From assembly GCF_001458115.1 (NCBI RefSeq), contig NZ_CZRP01000009.1, positions 186,001 through 250,000 on the forward strand: DNA of 64,000 bases. The letters are read 5' to 3'. A model generated the notes under the pieces. It saw nothing but the letters and a program-made list of their open reading frames with translations, was not told the origin of the DNA and did no database searches. How positions within the stretch are numbered: position 1 is the stretch's first letter; every line of letters starts with the position of its first letter. Both the position numbers and the translations under genes were made by a program. Below are positions 1 through 7,941 of the stretch, in pieces. The stretch is from Gracilibacillus massiliensis. Lineage in GTDB: Bacteria; Bacillota; Bacilli; Bacillales; Amphibacillaceae.

Positions 1-903
1 ATAAAAGTTAATTTCACGTAACCCAAAGACAGTTTCATCTGCCGGGAATACACCAATCGTTACCCAATTGACAAAAGGGGATCGTTGATAGATAAATTGA
101 ATTTTTTCATCATCTATTGTTTTTGAAAAATCCCCTGATTGCTGTTCGTTGATCCAGTTAATTGGAATTTGATTTACAATCGGTTGCGTAGGCTGATATA
201 TATTATCACCATTTTCATCGACAACCATTAAGTAACCACTTTTACCCAATGTAACATCTTTCACTGTTTCTGCAATTACTCGTAATTTCAAATCTATTAA
301 TACAACACCTTGTACTTGTTCTGTAAAAGGATCGATTACTGCTCTTACAACTGTAACAATATCATCATTCTTATAATCAACGATTGACGTTAAGCGTCTC
401 CCATCAGGTCGTCCAATTATTTTAAAAATCCCTTCATTCTCTACGGCCTCTTGATACCAGGAGGCTTCGGTTAAATCCGTTATAGAGGGGGCATATAACT
501 CATTACTAATATAATCACCTTGATGATTTACCACCATGATCCCTGCCACTTCCGAAGAAACGGCCGTAAAATCTCTTAAAAATCGTTGTATTTGATATCT
601 AGTTTCAGATTCATCATTTGGATCACTTTCCGCATCCTCTAAAAATAACTGAACATCATCGTCGTTAGCAATCATATAGGTATGGCTTTGTAAATTACTA
701 ATATAAAATTCAAATGTTTCATTTACTTTATCTATTAACTGAATGGTATTATCATTCACTTGTTCTTCCATTACACGTTCAACTGTCCAGCTTATTAACA
801 AAGCTAAACAGAAAATAGGCAAAATACTAATAAGCAAAAAATGTGATATAAGCTTATAACGAATAGGAAAATTATTAATTTGAGTCCAGCGCTTCACAAG
901 CAT
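1..903 (-). CDS. YesM/LytS-type sensor histidine kinase, N-terminal part (runs off the left edge)
   Basis: I translated the minus strand from the ATG at 903; it stays open for 301 codons to base 1, so only the sensor half is in the window. It starts with a short basic cytoplasmic tail (MLVKRWTQINNFPIRYKL), a membrane segment at about residues 19-40, then an extracellular region whose middle (about 95-290) has the layout of a double-Cache ligand domain, with motifs such as VVNHQGDYISNELY and GYLMVVDENGD. The second membrane segment, HAMP, His_kinase and ATPase domains would lie left of base 1. It follows the sugar-binding protein at 1192-2190 in the same direction, 288 bases apart, which matches binding protein/kinase/regulator sets such as that at 30305-34268. 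A GTG at 921 is an alternative start. The kinase assignment is inferred from the N-terminus and context only. Confidence 0.75.
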   Translation of the reverse strand, partial: MLVKRWTQINNFPIRYKLISHFLLISILPIFCLALLISWTVERVMEEQVNDNTIQLIDKVNETFEFYISNLQSHTYMIANDDDVQLFLEDAESDPNDESETRYQIQRFLRDFTAVSSEVAGIMVVNHQGDYISNELYAPSITDLTEASWYQEAVENEGIFKIIGRPDGRRLTSIVDYKNDDIVTVVRAVIDPFTEQVQGVVLIDLKLRVIAETVKDVTLGKSGYLMVVDENGDNIYQPTQPIVNQIPINWINEQQSGDFSKTIDDEKIQFIYQRSPFVNWVTIGVFPADETVFGLREINFY

Positions 904-1017
904 CCATCCATTCTTTATCACGATGTAATCGTACGTAAAACCCCAACTTCAAGAATCGAGCGACAGCAAAAAAGCAAAGTGGGGGAAAACGGACGCTAAC
1001 TTCCTGATAAGTTTCGC

Positions 1018-1190
1018 TATCAACGAGAATTTAAAACTCTCACTGACTGAAGTCTCACTTTAACGTGGCACTACACAAAGGTTTATAACCACTGACAGTT
1101 TCATGTATTCAATAAACTAAGTAAGGAATATACACCAAAGATAACCTTCCAATACGCTTTACTAACTATTAACAAGAATTTAAAACCCTC
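1018..1190. repeat. Pair of imperfect 25-bp direct repeats in the gap between binding protein and kinase
   Basis: Copies lie at 1018-1042 and 1166-1190 and match at 22 of 25 positions, sharing a core GAATTTAAAA. The second copy abuts the stop codon of the upstream gene. The surrounding 288-base gap is long for an operon of this kind. No terminator with a T-run is visible. Confidence 0.5.
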
Positions 1191-1191
1191 A

Positions 1192-2190
1192 TTATTCAAC
1201 CGGATAGTACTCGTTCACGTTATCCTTTGTAACCACTGTGATTCCTGTATCCATATACCGTGGCAAATTGGTTTCACCTTCTAGCTCACCTGCTAAATCA
1301 TGTTGCAAATGAAACAAAAACTGCAACGACCAATATCCCATTTTCCATGTACCCTGAGCCATTGTCGCTGAGATAACACCTTCATCAATCATATCCAATG
1401 TACCTTTATCAGTATCAAAACTAATGATATGTAAATCCCCTTTTTTTTGCAAGTCTAGAACAGCCTTACCAACTCCGACTCCACCATTTGCTTCTGAGGC
1501 AAAAATACCTTTAATATTAGGATGTTCTCGGATTAATTCTTCAGATACTTCTTTCGATATCATTTGATCGCCTCGACCATCTTTGATATCTACTACCGTC
1601 ATCTCTGGATAATCATTTTCGATTGTTTCACGAAAGCCTTGTGTACGTTCCTGATGATTTAATTGGTTTGGATGTGTTACCACGCCTACTTCACCAGTTT
1701 CATTTAATAACTCTGCCATTTTATGTGCCGCTGTAACACCTGCATAATGGTTATTCGTACCTAAGAAAGCATATGCTTTGCTATCTGGGGCATCTGCATC
1801 GAACATGACGATCGGGATACCCGAATCAACTGCTTTATTTATAACCGGATTCAAAGCTTCTGGATCCATGGTTGAAACAGCAATTCCTGAAGGATTTTTA
1901 GCAATTACTTGTTCTAACACCGTGATCTCTTCATTAACATCGTACTGAGTAGCACCTCGGTATTCCACTGAGACATTTAACGATTCTGCTGCATCTTCAA
2001 ACCCTTTTAATGGTCGCTTCCAATAATCAATACCTGCCTGAAACGTAACCATCACATAATTTTCATCAATGGTTCCTCTTAACTCACGATCAGACCATTG
2101 ATTATTCGTTGTTTCTTCTGATTGATATTGATAGACATATACTACAAACAAACCGATTAATATTAAATAAATAAACAATAATTTCCGCAT
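1192..2190 (-). CDS. Membrane-anchored periplasmic-type sugar-binding protein (Peripla_BP_4), probable sensor subunit
   Basis: The 332-residue protein begins with an uncleaved-looking signal anchor (residues 4-22, no lipobox cysteine) and then a type I periplasmic binding fold related to ribose/xylose-binding proteins: YVMVTFQAGIDYWKR, GIAVSTMDPEALNPVINKAVDSG (two pieces of the fold), IPIVMFDADAPDS and FLGTNNHYAGVTAA. The closest relative in the window is the protein at 33273-34268, which has the same anchor and the same DADAPDS-type motif. A kinase of the YesM class follows it. I infer a ligand-sensing partner of that kinase rather than a transporter subunit, because no permease or ATPase gene is adjacent. 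A sequence resembling a catabolite-response element, TGAAAGGGGTTACA, overlaps the ribosome binding site near 2195-2208, but it is weak evidence because it doubles as the Shine-Dalgarno. Confidence 0.85.
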   Translation of the reverse strand: MRKLLFIYLILIGLFVVYVYQYQSEETTNNQWSDRELRGTIDENYVMVTFQAGIDYWKRPLKGFEDAAESLNVSVEYRGATQYDVNEEITVLEQVIAKNPSGIAVSTMDPEALNPVINKAVDSGIPIVMFDADAPDSKAYAFLGTNNHYAGVTAAHKMAELLNETGEVGVVTHPNQLNHQERTQGFRETIENDYPEMTVVDIKDGRGDQMISKEVSEELIREHPNIKGIFASEANGGVGVGKAVLDLQKKGDLHIISFDTDKGTLDMIDEGVISATMAQGTWKMGYWSLQFLFHLQHDLAGELEGETNLPRYMDTGITVVTKDNVNEYYPVE

Positions 2191-2340
2191 GTTGTAACCC
2201 CTTTCAATAAAATGGATAATAAGGGTAGTGAATGTAAAGACTAAGTAGCTTTTTCATTAAGTAGTAGCATCACTAATTTGACTTACCTAATTCAATTGTA
2301 CCAAAATTTTAAAACAATTCATAAATATCTTCAATAAAAA

Positions 2341-2382
2341 AAGATAGGCAGATTATTCCTTATCGAAATAATCACCTATCTT
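2341..2382 (-). terminator. Rho-independent terminator of rlmA
   Basis: Near-perfect inverted repeat (AAGATAGG...CCTATCTT with GATTATT/AATAATC inside), followed on the minus strand by a run of seven T. It lies just after the stop of the methyltransferase gene. Confidence 0.85.
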
Positions 2383-2383
2383 G

Positions 2384-3211
2384 TTACTCATTTTGACCGA
2401 TCAATACGGTAAGATCTATTGTAATAGTAGCGAACTTTTCTTTTTGCTTTCTCCTCCAAGTTAAAGGGGTCATGATCCATAATCGTTCTTGCATATCTGG
2501 TGGAACCTTCCACTGATAATGGATCGTGTCCGTTGTTATCTTTGAAAAATGCTTGTGAAAATGCTCTATTGTCTCTTGATTGGAATAAGACTCCGTTGTA
2601 TCTGTAAGTTGATCCCTAATCTCGATTAAGTAATTTTGATTAGGAATGACTTTAACCACCGCACCATTGGCTGTTAATAACCTATTAAACTCCTGGTAAT
2701 TCGCTGGTGACAAAATATTCAAGATACTATCAAATCGATTCGTTTGAAAAGGACTTTTAGCTAAATCAGCCACTGTCCATACTACATCATCATGATATTT
2801 AGCGGCTGTTATAATCCCATCTTTCGCAATATCAATGCCTATTCCTCGTGAATCGGTGCCCATTTTATTTAATATTTTCTTAAGGTGTGAACCTTCACCA
2901 CATCCGACGTCCAGAATATGTAGTTTTTCAGGAAATTGCTGTTTCAGCCACTCTGTTATTTTATCATGCAACTGATCATACATCCCTTGTTGAATTAATT
3001 CATACCTTGCTTCAAATAATGTACGATCATAATCAGGTGGGGAGGGTTTTCCATAGAAATTTACATAACCTTTTTTGGCAAAATCAAATTGGTGACCATC
3101 GTTACAAATGACCGATGTGCCTTCAACATGTATATCCTTCTGGCAAAGTGGACACCAAAACAATGATGCTTGCTCTGCTAGCAATTTTGCCGCTTTGTCA
3201 ATTTTTTTCAT
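2384..3211 (-). CDS. rlmA: 23S rRNA (guanine-N1)-methyltransferase, RlmA family
   Basis: S-adenosylmethionine-dependent methyltransferase that modifies hairpin 35 of 23S rRNA (G745 or G748 depending on subfamily). The N-terminus carries the family's zinc-binding element, CPLC followed by a third Cys and a His (VICNDGHQFD), then the KKGYVNFYG signature, and the SAM-binding motif LDVGCGEGSHL at about residues 98-108. I start it at the ATG at 3211, not the upstream ATG at 3232, because GGAGCG stands seven bases before 3211 and no site precedes 3232; this gives 275 residues. It is monocistronic with its own terminator. Which subclass (RlmA-I or RlmA-II) cannot be decided by eye. Confidence 0.85.
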   Translation of the reverse strand: MKKIDKAAKLLAEQASLFWCPLCQKDIHVEGTSVICNDGHQFDFAKKGYVNFYGKPSPPDYDRTLFEARYELIQQGMYDQLHDKITEWLKQQFPEKLHILDVGCGEGSHLKKILNKMGTDSRGIGIDIAKDGIITAAKYHDDVVWTVADLAKSPFQTNRFDSILNILSPANYQEFNRLLTANGAVVKVIPNQNYLIEIRDQLTDTTESYSNQETIEHFHKHFSKITTDTIHYQWKVPPDMQERLWIMTPLTWRRKQKEKFATITIDLTVLIGQNE

Positions 3212-3327
3212 GCAACCGCTCCATTTTTTCATCTTGGCTTAACTGTGGGTAAAACAGCCAATCGATAAAGTCTCACGTTTATCGTATCTTTAATTATATC
3301 CAAATGCAAACAGTGTCTATACCAAAA

Positions 3328-4134
3328 TCAGCCACGAACTAATTTATTACGAAAACGATTGGACGACCATTCTACTAGTAAAATTAAAACAACTAAACCA
3401 ATCAAAATCGAACCTACCTCATTCCAACGATAGGCATTCATAGCAAAAATTAAAGGCGCTCCAATACCTCCTGCTCCCACTAACCCTAAGACTGATGCTT
3501 CACGTAAATTCATATCGAATCGATAAATCACGATCGATAAAAACATCGCAAATAGTTGTGGAATAATGCCATAGCGTATTTTCTCAAAAGTGGTACAACC
3601 AATGGAGGTCATCGATTCTAATATACTAGTATCTAAATCTTCAATCGCATCGACATATAGTTTAGCTAACATGCCAATAGAAACTAAAGAAATGGTTAAA
3701 ACACCTGTAAACGGTCCTTGTCCTGTCACTCTGATAAACATCAGTCCATAAATCAATGCTGGCACTGTGCGGATAGCAATTAATAACAGCCTAGTTATAA
3801 ATGAAACAGGCTTCGGTACGATGTTTGATGCTGATAAAAAGGCTAACGGCACAGCCAAGAAAGAACCAATAATTGTTCCTAAAAAAGCAATTGCGATTGT
3901 CTCCACTAATAGATAGAGCACGCCTTTATCACTTATATTTAATAGTAACTCTAAATCTGGCTGAATAATGCCCAGTATAATATTTTGAGCAATTGCTAAG
4001 CCACTTTCTTCAATATTATTTATATTAACAGCAGTTAACGACCATATAAACAAACCGAATAAAATAGTGCTGGTCGTGATTAAATAACGATAATTTCTAG
4101 GTGAAGCATATAATTGCTTTTCAACTACATCCAT
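3328..4134 (-). CDS. phnE: Phosphonate ABC transporter permease PhnE (second copy)
   Basis: Inner-membrane permease of the phosphonate importer, 268 residues with about six membrane segments. The BPD_transp_1 domain covers roughly residues 75-265, with the conserved coupling-loop sequence containing EAMTSIG-like ESMTSIGCTTFEKIRYGIIPQL and the late VGAGGIG motif. It is the last gene of phnC-phnE-phnE, 14 bases after the first permease gene, with GGGG nine bases before its ATG. Paired PhnE proteins form a heterodimer in many Firmicute systems. A small inverted repeat CGATAAA/TTTATCG at 3263-3284 may end the operon. Confidence 0.9.
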   Translation of the reverse strand: MDVVEKQLYASPRNYRYLITTSTILFGLFIWSLTAVNINNIEESGLAIAQNIILGIIQPDLELLLNISDKGVLYLLVETIAIAFLGTIIGSFLAVPLAFLSASNIVPKPVSFITRLLLIAIRTVPALIYGLMFIRVTGQGPFTGVLTISLVSIGMLAKLYVDAIEDLDTSILESMTSIGCTTFEKIRYGIIPQLFAMFLSIVIYRFDMNLREASVLGLVGAGGIGAPLIFAMNAYRWNEVGSILIGLVVLILLVEWSSNRFRNKLVRG

Positions 4135-4148
4135 TCTTTTATTCCCCT

Positions 4149-4964
4149 TTACATTAACCTCTTCCGAAAATGTTCGCTTACCGTCTCAATAAGGAAGACA
4201 GTGATGGCAAGCATCAGTAAAATCATTCCGACACTGGCATAATCACGCCACCCGATTCGTTCATTCAGTAATAATCCGATACCACCAGCACCAACATACC
4301 CTAAAATTGCCGCATAACGGACATTTCCTTCAAAACAAAATAAGGAGGTTGATAAAAAATTGGGTAATACTTGCGGAAGAATCGCATAGCGAAATGCTTG
4401 TACTCTTGTCATCCCAATTGACTCCATCGCTTCAAATGCCCCCATGTCCGCATTTTCGATCTGCTCATATAAGAGCTTTCCGACGTAAGCTAATGTAAAT
4501 AAAAAAATCGCAACAGTACCAGCTAGCGTTCCTAAACCAAAAACAAAAGTAGCTATTAAAGCCGACACCAATGTTGGCAATGTTCGTAGTATACTAAGTA
4601 AAATCTTGGTCAAATTAACGATCGATTTAAGGTGAACTACATTCGAAGCTGCTAGATATGCAGCTGGTACTGCTACAACAGAGCCGAGTACTGAACCTAA
4701 CAGTGACATTTTTATCGTGTCCATCAATGGTTGCCATAAGTGGGGAAGATACTCCCATGTTGGTGGAATCATGTCTAGAATTATGATAAAAAACTGAATT
4801 CCTCTTTCAAACAGTATTTTTAATTCAAAATCCGTAACTTCTATCGAATAAATCAGCGCAATCAACAATGCCAATAGCACAAAAGGTATACGCGATCTTT
4901 TTTCCAGAATCTTTTTTCCATTGGGTAATTCCATTTGTTTTGGAGGAAATACTTTATCAAACAT
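4149..4964 (-). CDS. phnE: Phosphonate ABC transporter permease PhnE (first copy)
   Basis: Permease of the phosphonate importer. It has an N-terminal cytoplasmic stretch, a first membrane segment near residue 25-45, and a BPD_transp_1 domain with AMESIGMTRVQAFRYAILP and GYVGAGGIG. The window allows a TTG start at 4982, but the ATG at 4964 sits about nine bases behind AAGGGA and overlaps the phnC stop by eight bases (ATGTTTGA), a typical translational coupling, so I chose 4964 (271 residues). It differs clearly from its neighbour in sequence, so the pair is an old duplication and not a recent one. Confidence 0.9.
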   Translation of the reverse strand: MFDKVFPPKQMELPNGKKILEKRSRIPFVLLALLIALIYSIEVTDFELKILFERGIQFFIIILDMIPPTWEYLPHLWQPLMDTIKMSLLGSVLGSVVAVPAAYLAASNVVHLKSIVNLTKILLSILRTLPTLVSALIATFVFGLGTLAGTVAIFLFTLAYVGKLLYEQIENADMGAFEAMESIGMTRVQAFRYAILPQVLPNFLSTSLFCFEGNVRYAAILGYVGAGGIGLLLNERIGWRDYASVGMILLMLAITVFLIETVSEHFRKRLM

Positions 4965-5739
4965 AAGCATGTTTCCCTTCAAGTTCCATTGTTCCTTCTG
5001 CTACTTTACCTTTGTAAATATGATCGAGTACTTCTTCTGTTACTTCCGATGCTTTCCCATCATAAACAATTTGACCTTCTCGTACGCCAATAATTCGTTC
5101 CGCATACTCAAGCGCCATCTCGACATGGTGTATGTTAATGATCAGGGAAATATCCATTTCCTGATTAATCCTTTTGAAATCATCCATCACTTGTTTGGAA
5201 GTCACAGGATCTAATGAAGCAATAGGCTCATCGGCTAAGATAATGTCCGGATTTTGCGCTAATGTTCTCGCTAATGCGACACGCTGCTGTTGGCCACCGG
5301 ATAATTGATCAACACGTACATATGCCTTATCTAAGATACCAACTTGATCTAAAGCAGTTAACGCCTTTATTTTCTGTTCTTTTGTAAAAAGACCTGTTAC
5401 TTTTCTCCACCAGCTTAATTCTGGCACAAAGGAGACTAGCACATTTTTTAATACGGTGGTTCGTGTGACAAGGTTAAACGATTGAAAAATCATGCCAATT
5501 CGTTTGCGAAATGTTCTTATTTGCTTACCTTTCAGTTCGCCTACATGAATATCATCTACGATTATTATTCCTTCGGTTATATCATGCATCCGATTAATAC
5601 AACGAATAAAGGTAGATTTACCTGCACCTGATAAACCTATTACTGCGACAAATTCACCTTTATCTATTTTTACATTAATATTCTGCAATGCTTTGACATT
5701 ATTTGAATATGTTTTTTCAACATCTATAAATTCAATCAT
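4957..5739 (-). CDS. phnC: Phosphonate ABC transporter ATP-binding protein PhnC
   Basis: Cytoplasmic ATPase of the phosphonate importer, 260 residues. Walker A is GLSGAGKST at residues 35-43, the signature is LSGGQQQRVALARTLA, and Walker B is IILADEP followed by the D-loop ASLDP. The family-typical IRCINRMHDI and the MDISLIINIHHVEMAL switch region are present. GGAG stands seven bases before the ATG. The gene leads the phnC-phnE-phnE block but is separated from phnD by about 700 bases holding a terminator and repeats, so it may have its own promoter or rely on readthrough. Confidence 0.92.
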   Translation of the reverse strand: MIEFIDVEKTYSNNVKALQNINVKIDKGEFVAVIGLSGAGKSTFIRCINRMHDITEGIIIVDDIHVGELKGKQIRTFRKRIGMIFQSFNLVTRTTVLKNVLVSFVPELSWWRKVTGLFTKEQKIKALTALDQVGILDKAYVRVDQLSGGQQQRVALARTLAQNPDIILADEPIASLDPVTSKQVMDDFKRINQEMDISLIINIHHVEMALEYAERIIGVREGQIVYDGKASEVTEEVLDHIYKGKVAEGTMELEGKHAYV

Positions 5740-5786
5740 TTTTATGCTCCATTCTTTAAATCCCTTTTCTACTTAACAGGCCTATT

Positions 5787-5912
5787 CTAGTAGCTAGCTA
5801 AAAATGAGATTAGTATATCACCGATTGTCTTAACAACAAATACGAACGATACAATAAGTACTGTTGCGTAATACAAGGAAACTGCGACATAACCTTGTGG
5901 TAATTTTGACAT
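5787..5912 (-). pseudogene. Short hydrophobic ORF, probably the C-terminal remnant of a membrane protein
   Basis: On the minus strand an open frame of 41 codons starts MSKLPQGYVAVSLYYA and ends IGDILISFLASY, one long membrane segment with a charged break. The frame stays open upstream into the repeat element at 5925-6060, where it reads ...PERILHTYI, as if a longer gene had been cut by the repeat. There is no convincing Shine-Dalgarno before the ATG at 5912. It could also be a genuine small membrane protein. I do not recognise the family. Confidence 0.35.
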
Positions 5913-5924
5913 GATGTAAGTGTG

Positions 5925-6060
5925 TAGTATCCGCTCCGGCTTGGCCACTCCCCTTTCCATGGGGTTTTTCCTTCAGCTAACTTTTCCAAGCAAAAATCGC
6001 TTGAAAAAGTGGATCTTCAGGAAAAACGAGTCCCATAGGAGTTGGAGTGGCCGCCTACGC
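5925..6060. repeat. Large hairpin-forming intergenic repeat, copy A
   Basis: Two long arms pair with each other: 5964-5991 with 5999-6027 (outer GTTTTTCCTT with AGGAAAAAC, inner TTTTCCAAGC with GCTTGAAAAA), and a further outer stem GGCCACTCC/GGAGTGGCC at 5943-5951 and 6044-6052. Its core is the same as that of copy B at 6170-6296 but in the opposite orientation (shared AAGATCCACTTTTT and AGTTAGCT). Elements of this kind are dispersed in Bacillaceae genomes; dispersal here is inferred, since only two copies lie in the window. Confidence 0.7.
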
Positions 6061-6169
6061 TGAATGAGATTCTACAACATTTACAAATGCTACTACTTTG
6101 ATTTCCTACTAAAAAATAGTGAAAAAAGCCAATATGAATACTCTTGCTTAAGTTGTCGAGTATATCAAA

Positions 6170-6296
6170 GCGAAGGCGTCCGCTTTCACTCCTGCGGGAC
6201 GTTTTTACCCTAAGATCCACTTTTTAAGCGAACTTTGCTTAAAAAGTTAGCTTAGGGTAAAAACCCGCGGAAAGGAAAGCGGGCAAGCCGCAGCGG
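6170..6296. repeat. Large hairpin-forming intergenic repeat, copy B (inverted relative to A)
   Basis: The core stem pairs 6201-6229 with 6237-6264 (GTTTTTACCCTAAG with CTTAGGGTAAAAAC, TTTTTAAGC with GCTTAAAAA) around the loop AACTTTG, with an outer stem CCGCTTTC/GAAAGCGG at 6180-6187 and 6275-6282. It is far richer in GC at its ends than its surroundings. Together with copy A it forms an inverted pair about 110 bases apart. Confidence 0.75.
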
Positions 6297-6365
6297 TTGC
6301 AAAGCACATATAAAATCTCATAATTACCTCTTCAGCTATGTCGCAGTTTGTTCCTACTATGCATA

Positions 6366-6402
6366 AAAATCCAAACGATTCAAAGTCTATCGTTTGGATT
6401 TT
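6366..6402 (-). terminator. Terminator behind phnD
   Basis: Perfect 14-base inverted repeat AAAATCCAAACGAT / ATCGTTTGGATTTT with a short loop, 40 bases after the phnD stop. It would let the binding protein be expressed at a higher level than the downstream phnC-phnE-phnE. Confidence 0.85.
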
Positions 6403-6445
6403 GTAATTATAAATTTCTTTTGATCAAGCCTCATCTGTTTTGTTT

Positions 6446-7552
6446 TTAGTTTAAGCTTTGCACCATTTCTTGTGCTTGGCGTTCGTTGTCATAGTCAGAA
6501 TCCTCTGCTTCCTGGTAGCCTTCGTGATTATAAATCGAAATGACTTCCTTTCCTTCCTCTGTTTCAGAGATATTTAAAAAGGCCTGTTGGATGGCTGTTT
6601 TTAAATCATCATCCATTTTATCGGAGTTTTTGCTGACACTAATTGTATCGTTATAGATACCAGGCGTTACACCGATCACATTTGTTTCATCCCAAATCGA
6701 TGCCTCGCGTCCGAAATCACTTTCCCATGTTTCTTCATTATCACGACGGGCATCTGCATAGGTCACCATCACATCAATTTCACCGGAAGCTAAGCGAGCA
6801 AAGGCACTTCCATAAGAATCAGATTGCACGACATTGTCTAAATCTGTAATTGTTTTATCATAATTGTCTTTTAACCATAACGCTGGATAGATGTAACCTG
6901 CAGGAGATGAAGATGACATTACTGCCCATGTTGCACTGTTAACATCGTCAAAAGTAAGCTCTTCTCCACTGTTCACTTTTTCTGCTAACTCTTGTCCTTT
7001 GTCAGATGGTCCTGCAATCATTAAAGCACGATAATAAGTTACTTGTTCATCACTAGCTTCTGTTGGTTTATTGTCATTCCAATCCTTCGCACTATCAGAA
7101 TCATTATTTAAGCCAGCACGAGTTGACGTTAACACAACTTCTGCACCATCATCATAAAGCACATATGTACCTCCCGGGATTAAGCCGATATCTGTTGTAC
7201 CTGCAGACAACGCTTCTCCCACTGCTTCATAATTGGTACCTACTGTAATATCCACTTCACCAATATCGTAACCAAGTGTTGCCATTTCTGTTTTCAATAG
7301 GTCTTTTAACGGTTCCGTTGCTGTAATAATTTCCTCTGGTTCACGTGAAGGAACAAAGCCTATAGAAAGTGTCTCGATTTCTTTATTACTAGCTTCTTCC
7401 TCCTTCATCTCTGTGTCTGTGTCAGTATTATCTTCAGTTTCTACAGTATTGCTTTCCTCTGTTTCTTCAGCCGATCCCTCTTCTGATTCACCACATGCCA
7501 CTAAAACAGCAGCAAATAGCATAGTTATAAGCAAAAACCAAATTTTCTTCAT
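6446..7552 (-). CDS. phnD: Phosphonate-binding lipoprotein PhnD
   Basis: Extracellular solute-binding protein of the phosphonate importer, 368 residues. The signal peptide ends in the lipobox LVAC with the lipidated Cys at position 20. A very acidic linker of Glu/Ser/Thr repeats (about residues 22-60) tethers the binding domain, as in many halotolerant bacilli. The PhnD domain begins at SIGFVPSREPEE (about 66) and keeps the family elements VDITVGTNYEAVGEALSAG (short pieces) and DIGLIPGGTYVLY, and later SSSSPAGYIYPALWLKDN. AGGGGG lies about eight bases before the ATG. A PhoP box lies at 7610-7648, so phosphate starvation is the likely signal. Confidence 0.92.
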   Translation of the reverse strand: MKKIWFLLITMLFAAVLVACGESEEGSAEETEESNTVETEDNTDTDTEMKEEEASNKEIETLSIGFVPSREPEEIITATEPLKDLLKTEMATLGYDIGEVDITVGTNYEAVGEALSAGTTDIGLIPGGTYVLYDDGAEVVLTSTRAGLNNDSDSAKDWNDNKPTEASDEQVTYYRALMIAGPSDKGQELAEKVNSGEELTFDDVNSATWAVMSSSSPAGYIYPALWLKDNYDKTITDLDNVVQSDSYGSAFARLASGEIDVMVTYADARRDNEETWESDFGREASIWDETNVIGVTPGIYNDTISVSKNSDKMDDDLKTAIQQAFLNISETEEGKEVISIYNHEGYQEAEDSDYDNERQAQEMVQSLN

Positions 7553-7609
7553 TTTATATTTCCCCCTGTAAAGCTCAAATTGAATCTACTTTTTAGTTTA
7601 ATAGAGGTT

Positions 7610-7648
7610 TATTAAGCTTGTTTAAACGTGGAGTAAAAGTTTCGTAAA
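7610..7648 (-). promoter_or_regulatory. PhoP box upstream of phnD
   Basis: On the minus strand four hexamers TTTACG, TTTACT, TTTAAA and TTAATA occupy 7643-7648, 7632-7637, 7621-7626 and 7610-7615, each separated by exactly five bases. This 11-base period is the arrangement known for PhoP-bound TT(A/T/C)ACA repeats in Bacillus. It lies 58-96 bases upstream of the phnD start codon. Confidence 0.75.
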
Positions 7649-7941
7649 GTCGTATATTAGAGGAGATCAAGAAGTATTTATTATATTTTTTAGTAGTAAC
7701 CTTGTGATGCGAAACTTTGTATTTCTAGCATTTTATATTAGGATAGATCAATTTTATATTCGTATAGATCATTGTCATGATCAAACTGAATATAGTAACT
7801 TTGTATTTGTTAATAGAGTTTATCAAAAGATTTGTAATTCACTAACTGTTGAAAGGCGGGGATAAATGACTTGAGGATAAGAGTATTTTAGTGTTCGTAA
7901 GAAAATAGAGTTATTACAATAAAAAGTAGGAAGGTGAAAAA
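7649..7941. other. Divergent intergenic region between phnD and the esterase gene
   Basis: AT-rich, with no open frame of note and no clear terminator. It must hold the promoter for the esterase at 7942, but I could not choose a convincing -35/-10 pair. Confidence 0.5.

Noticed and set aside
2195-2208. cre site (TGAAAGGGGTTACA) ahead of the binding-protein gene
   Set aside because: It has G for the central C and coincides with the AAAGGGG Shine-Dalgarno, so the match is easily explained without CcpA.
6017-6220. 67-codon open frame in the phnC-phnD gap
   Set aside because: It lies almost wholly in the two hairpin repeats, has no Shine-Dalgarno and its frame follows the inverted-repeat sequence.
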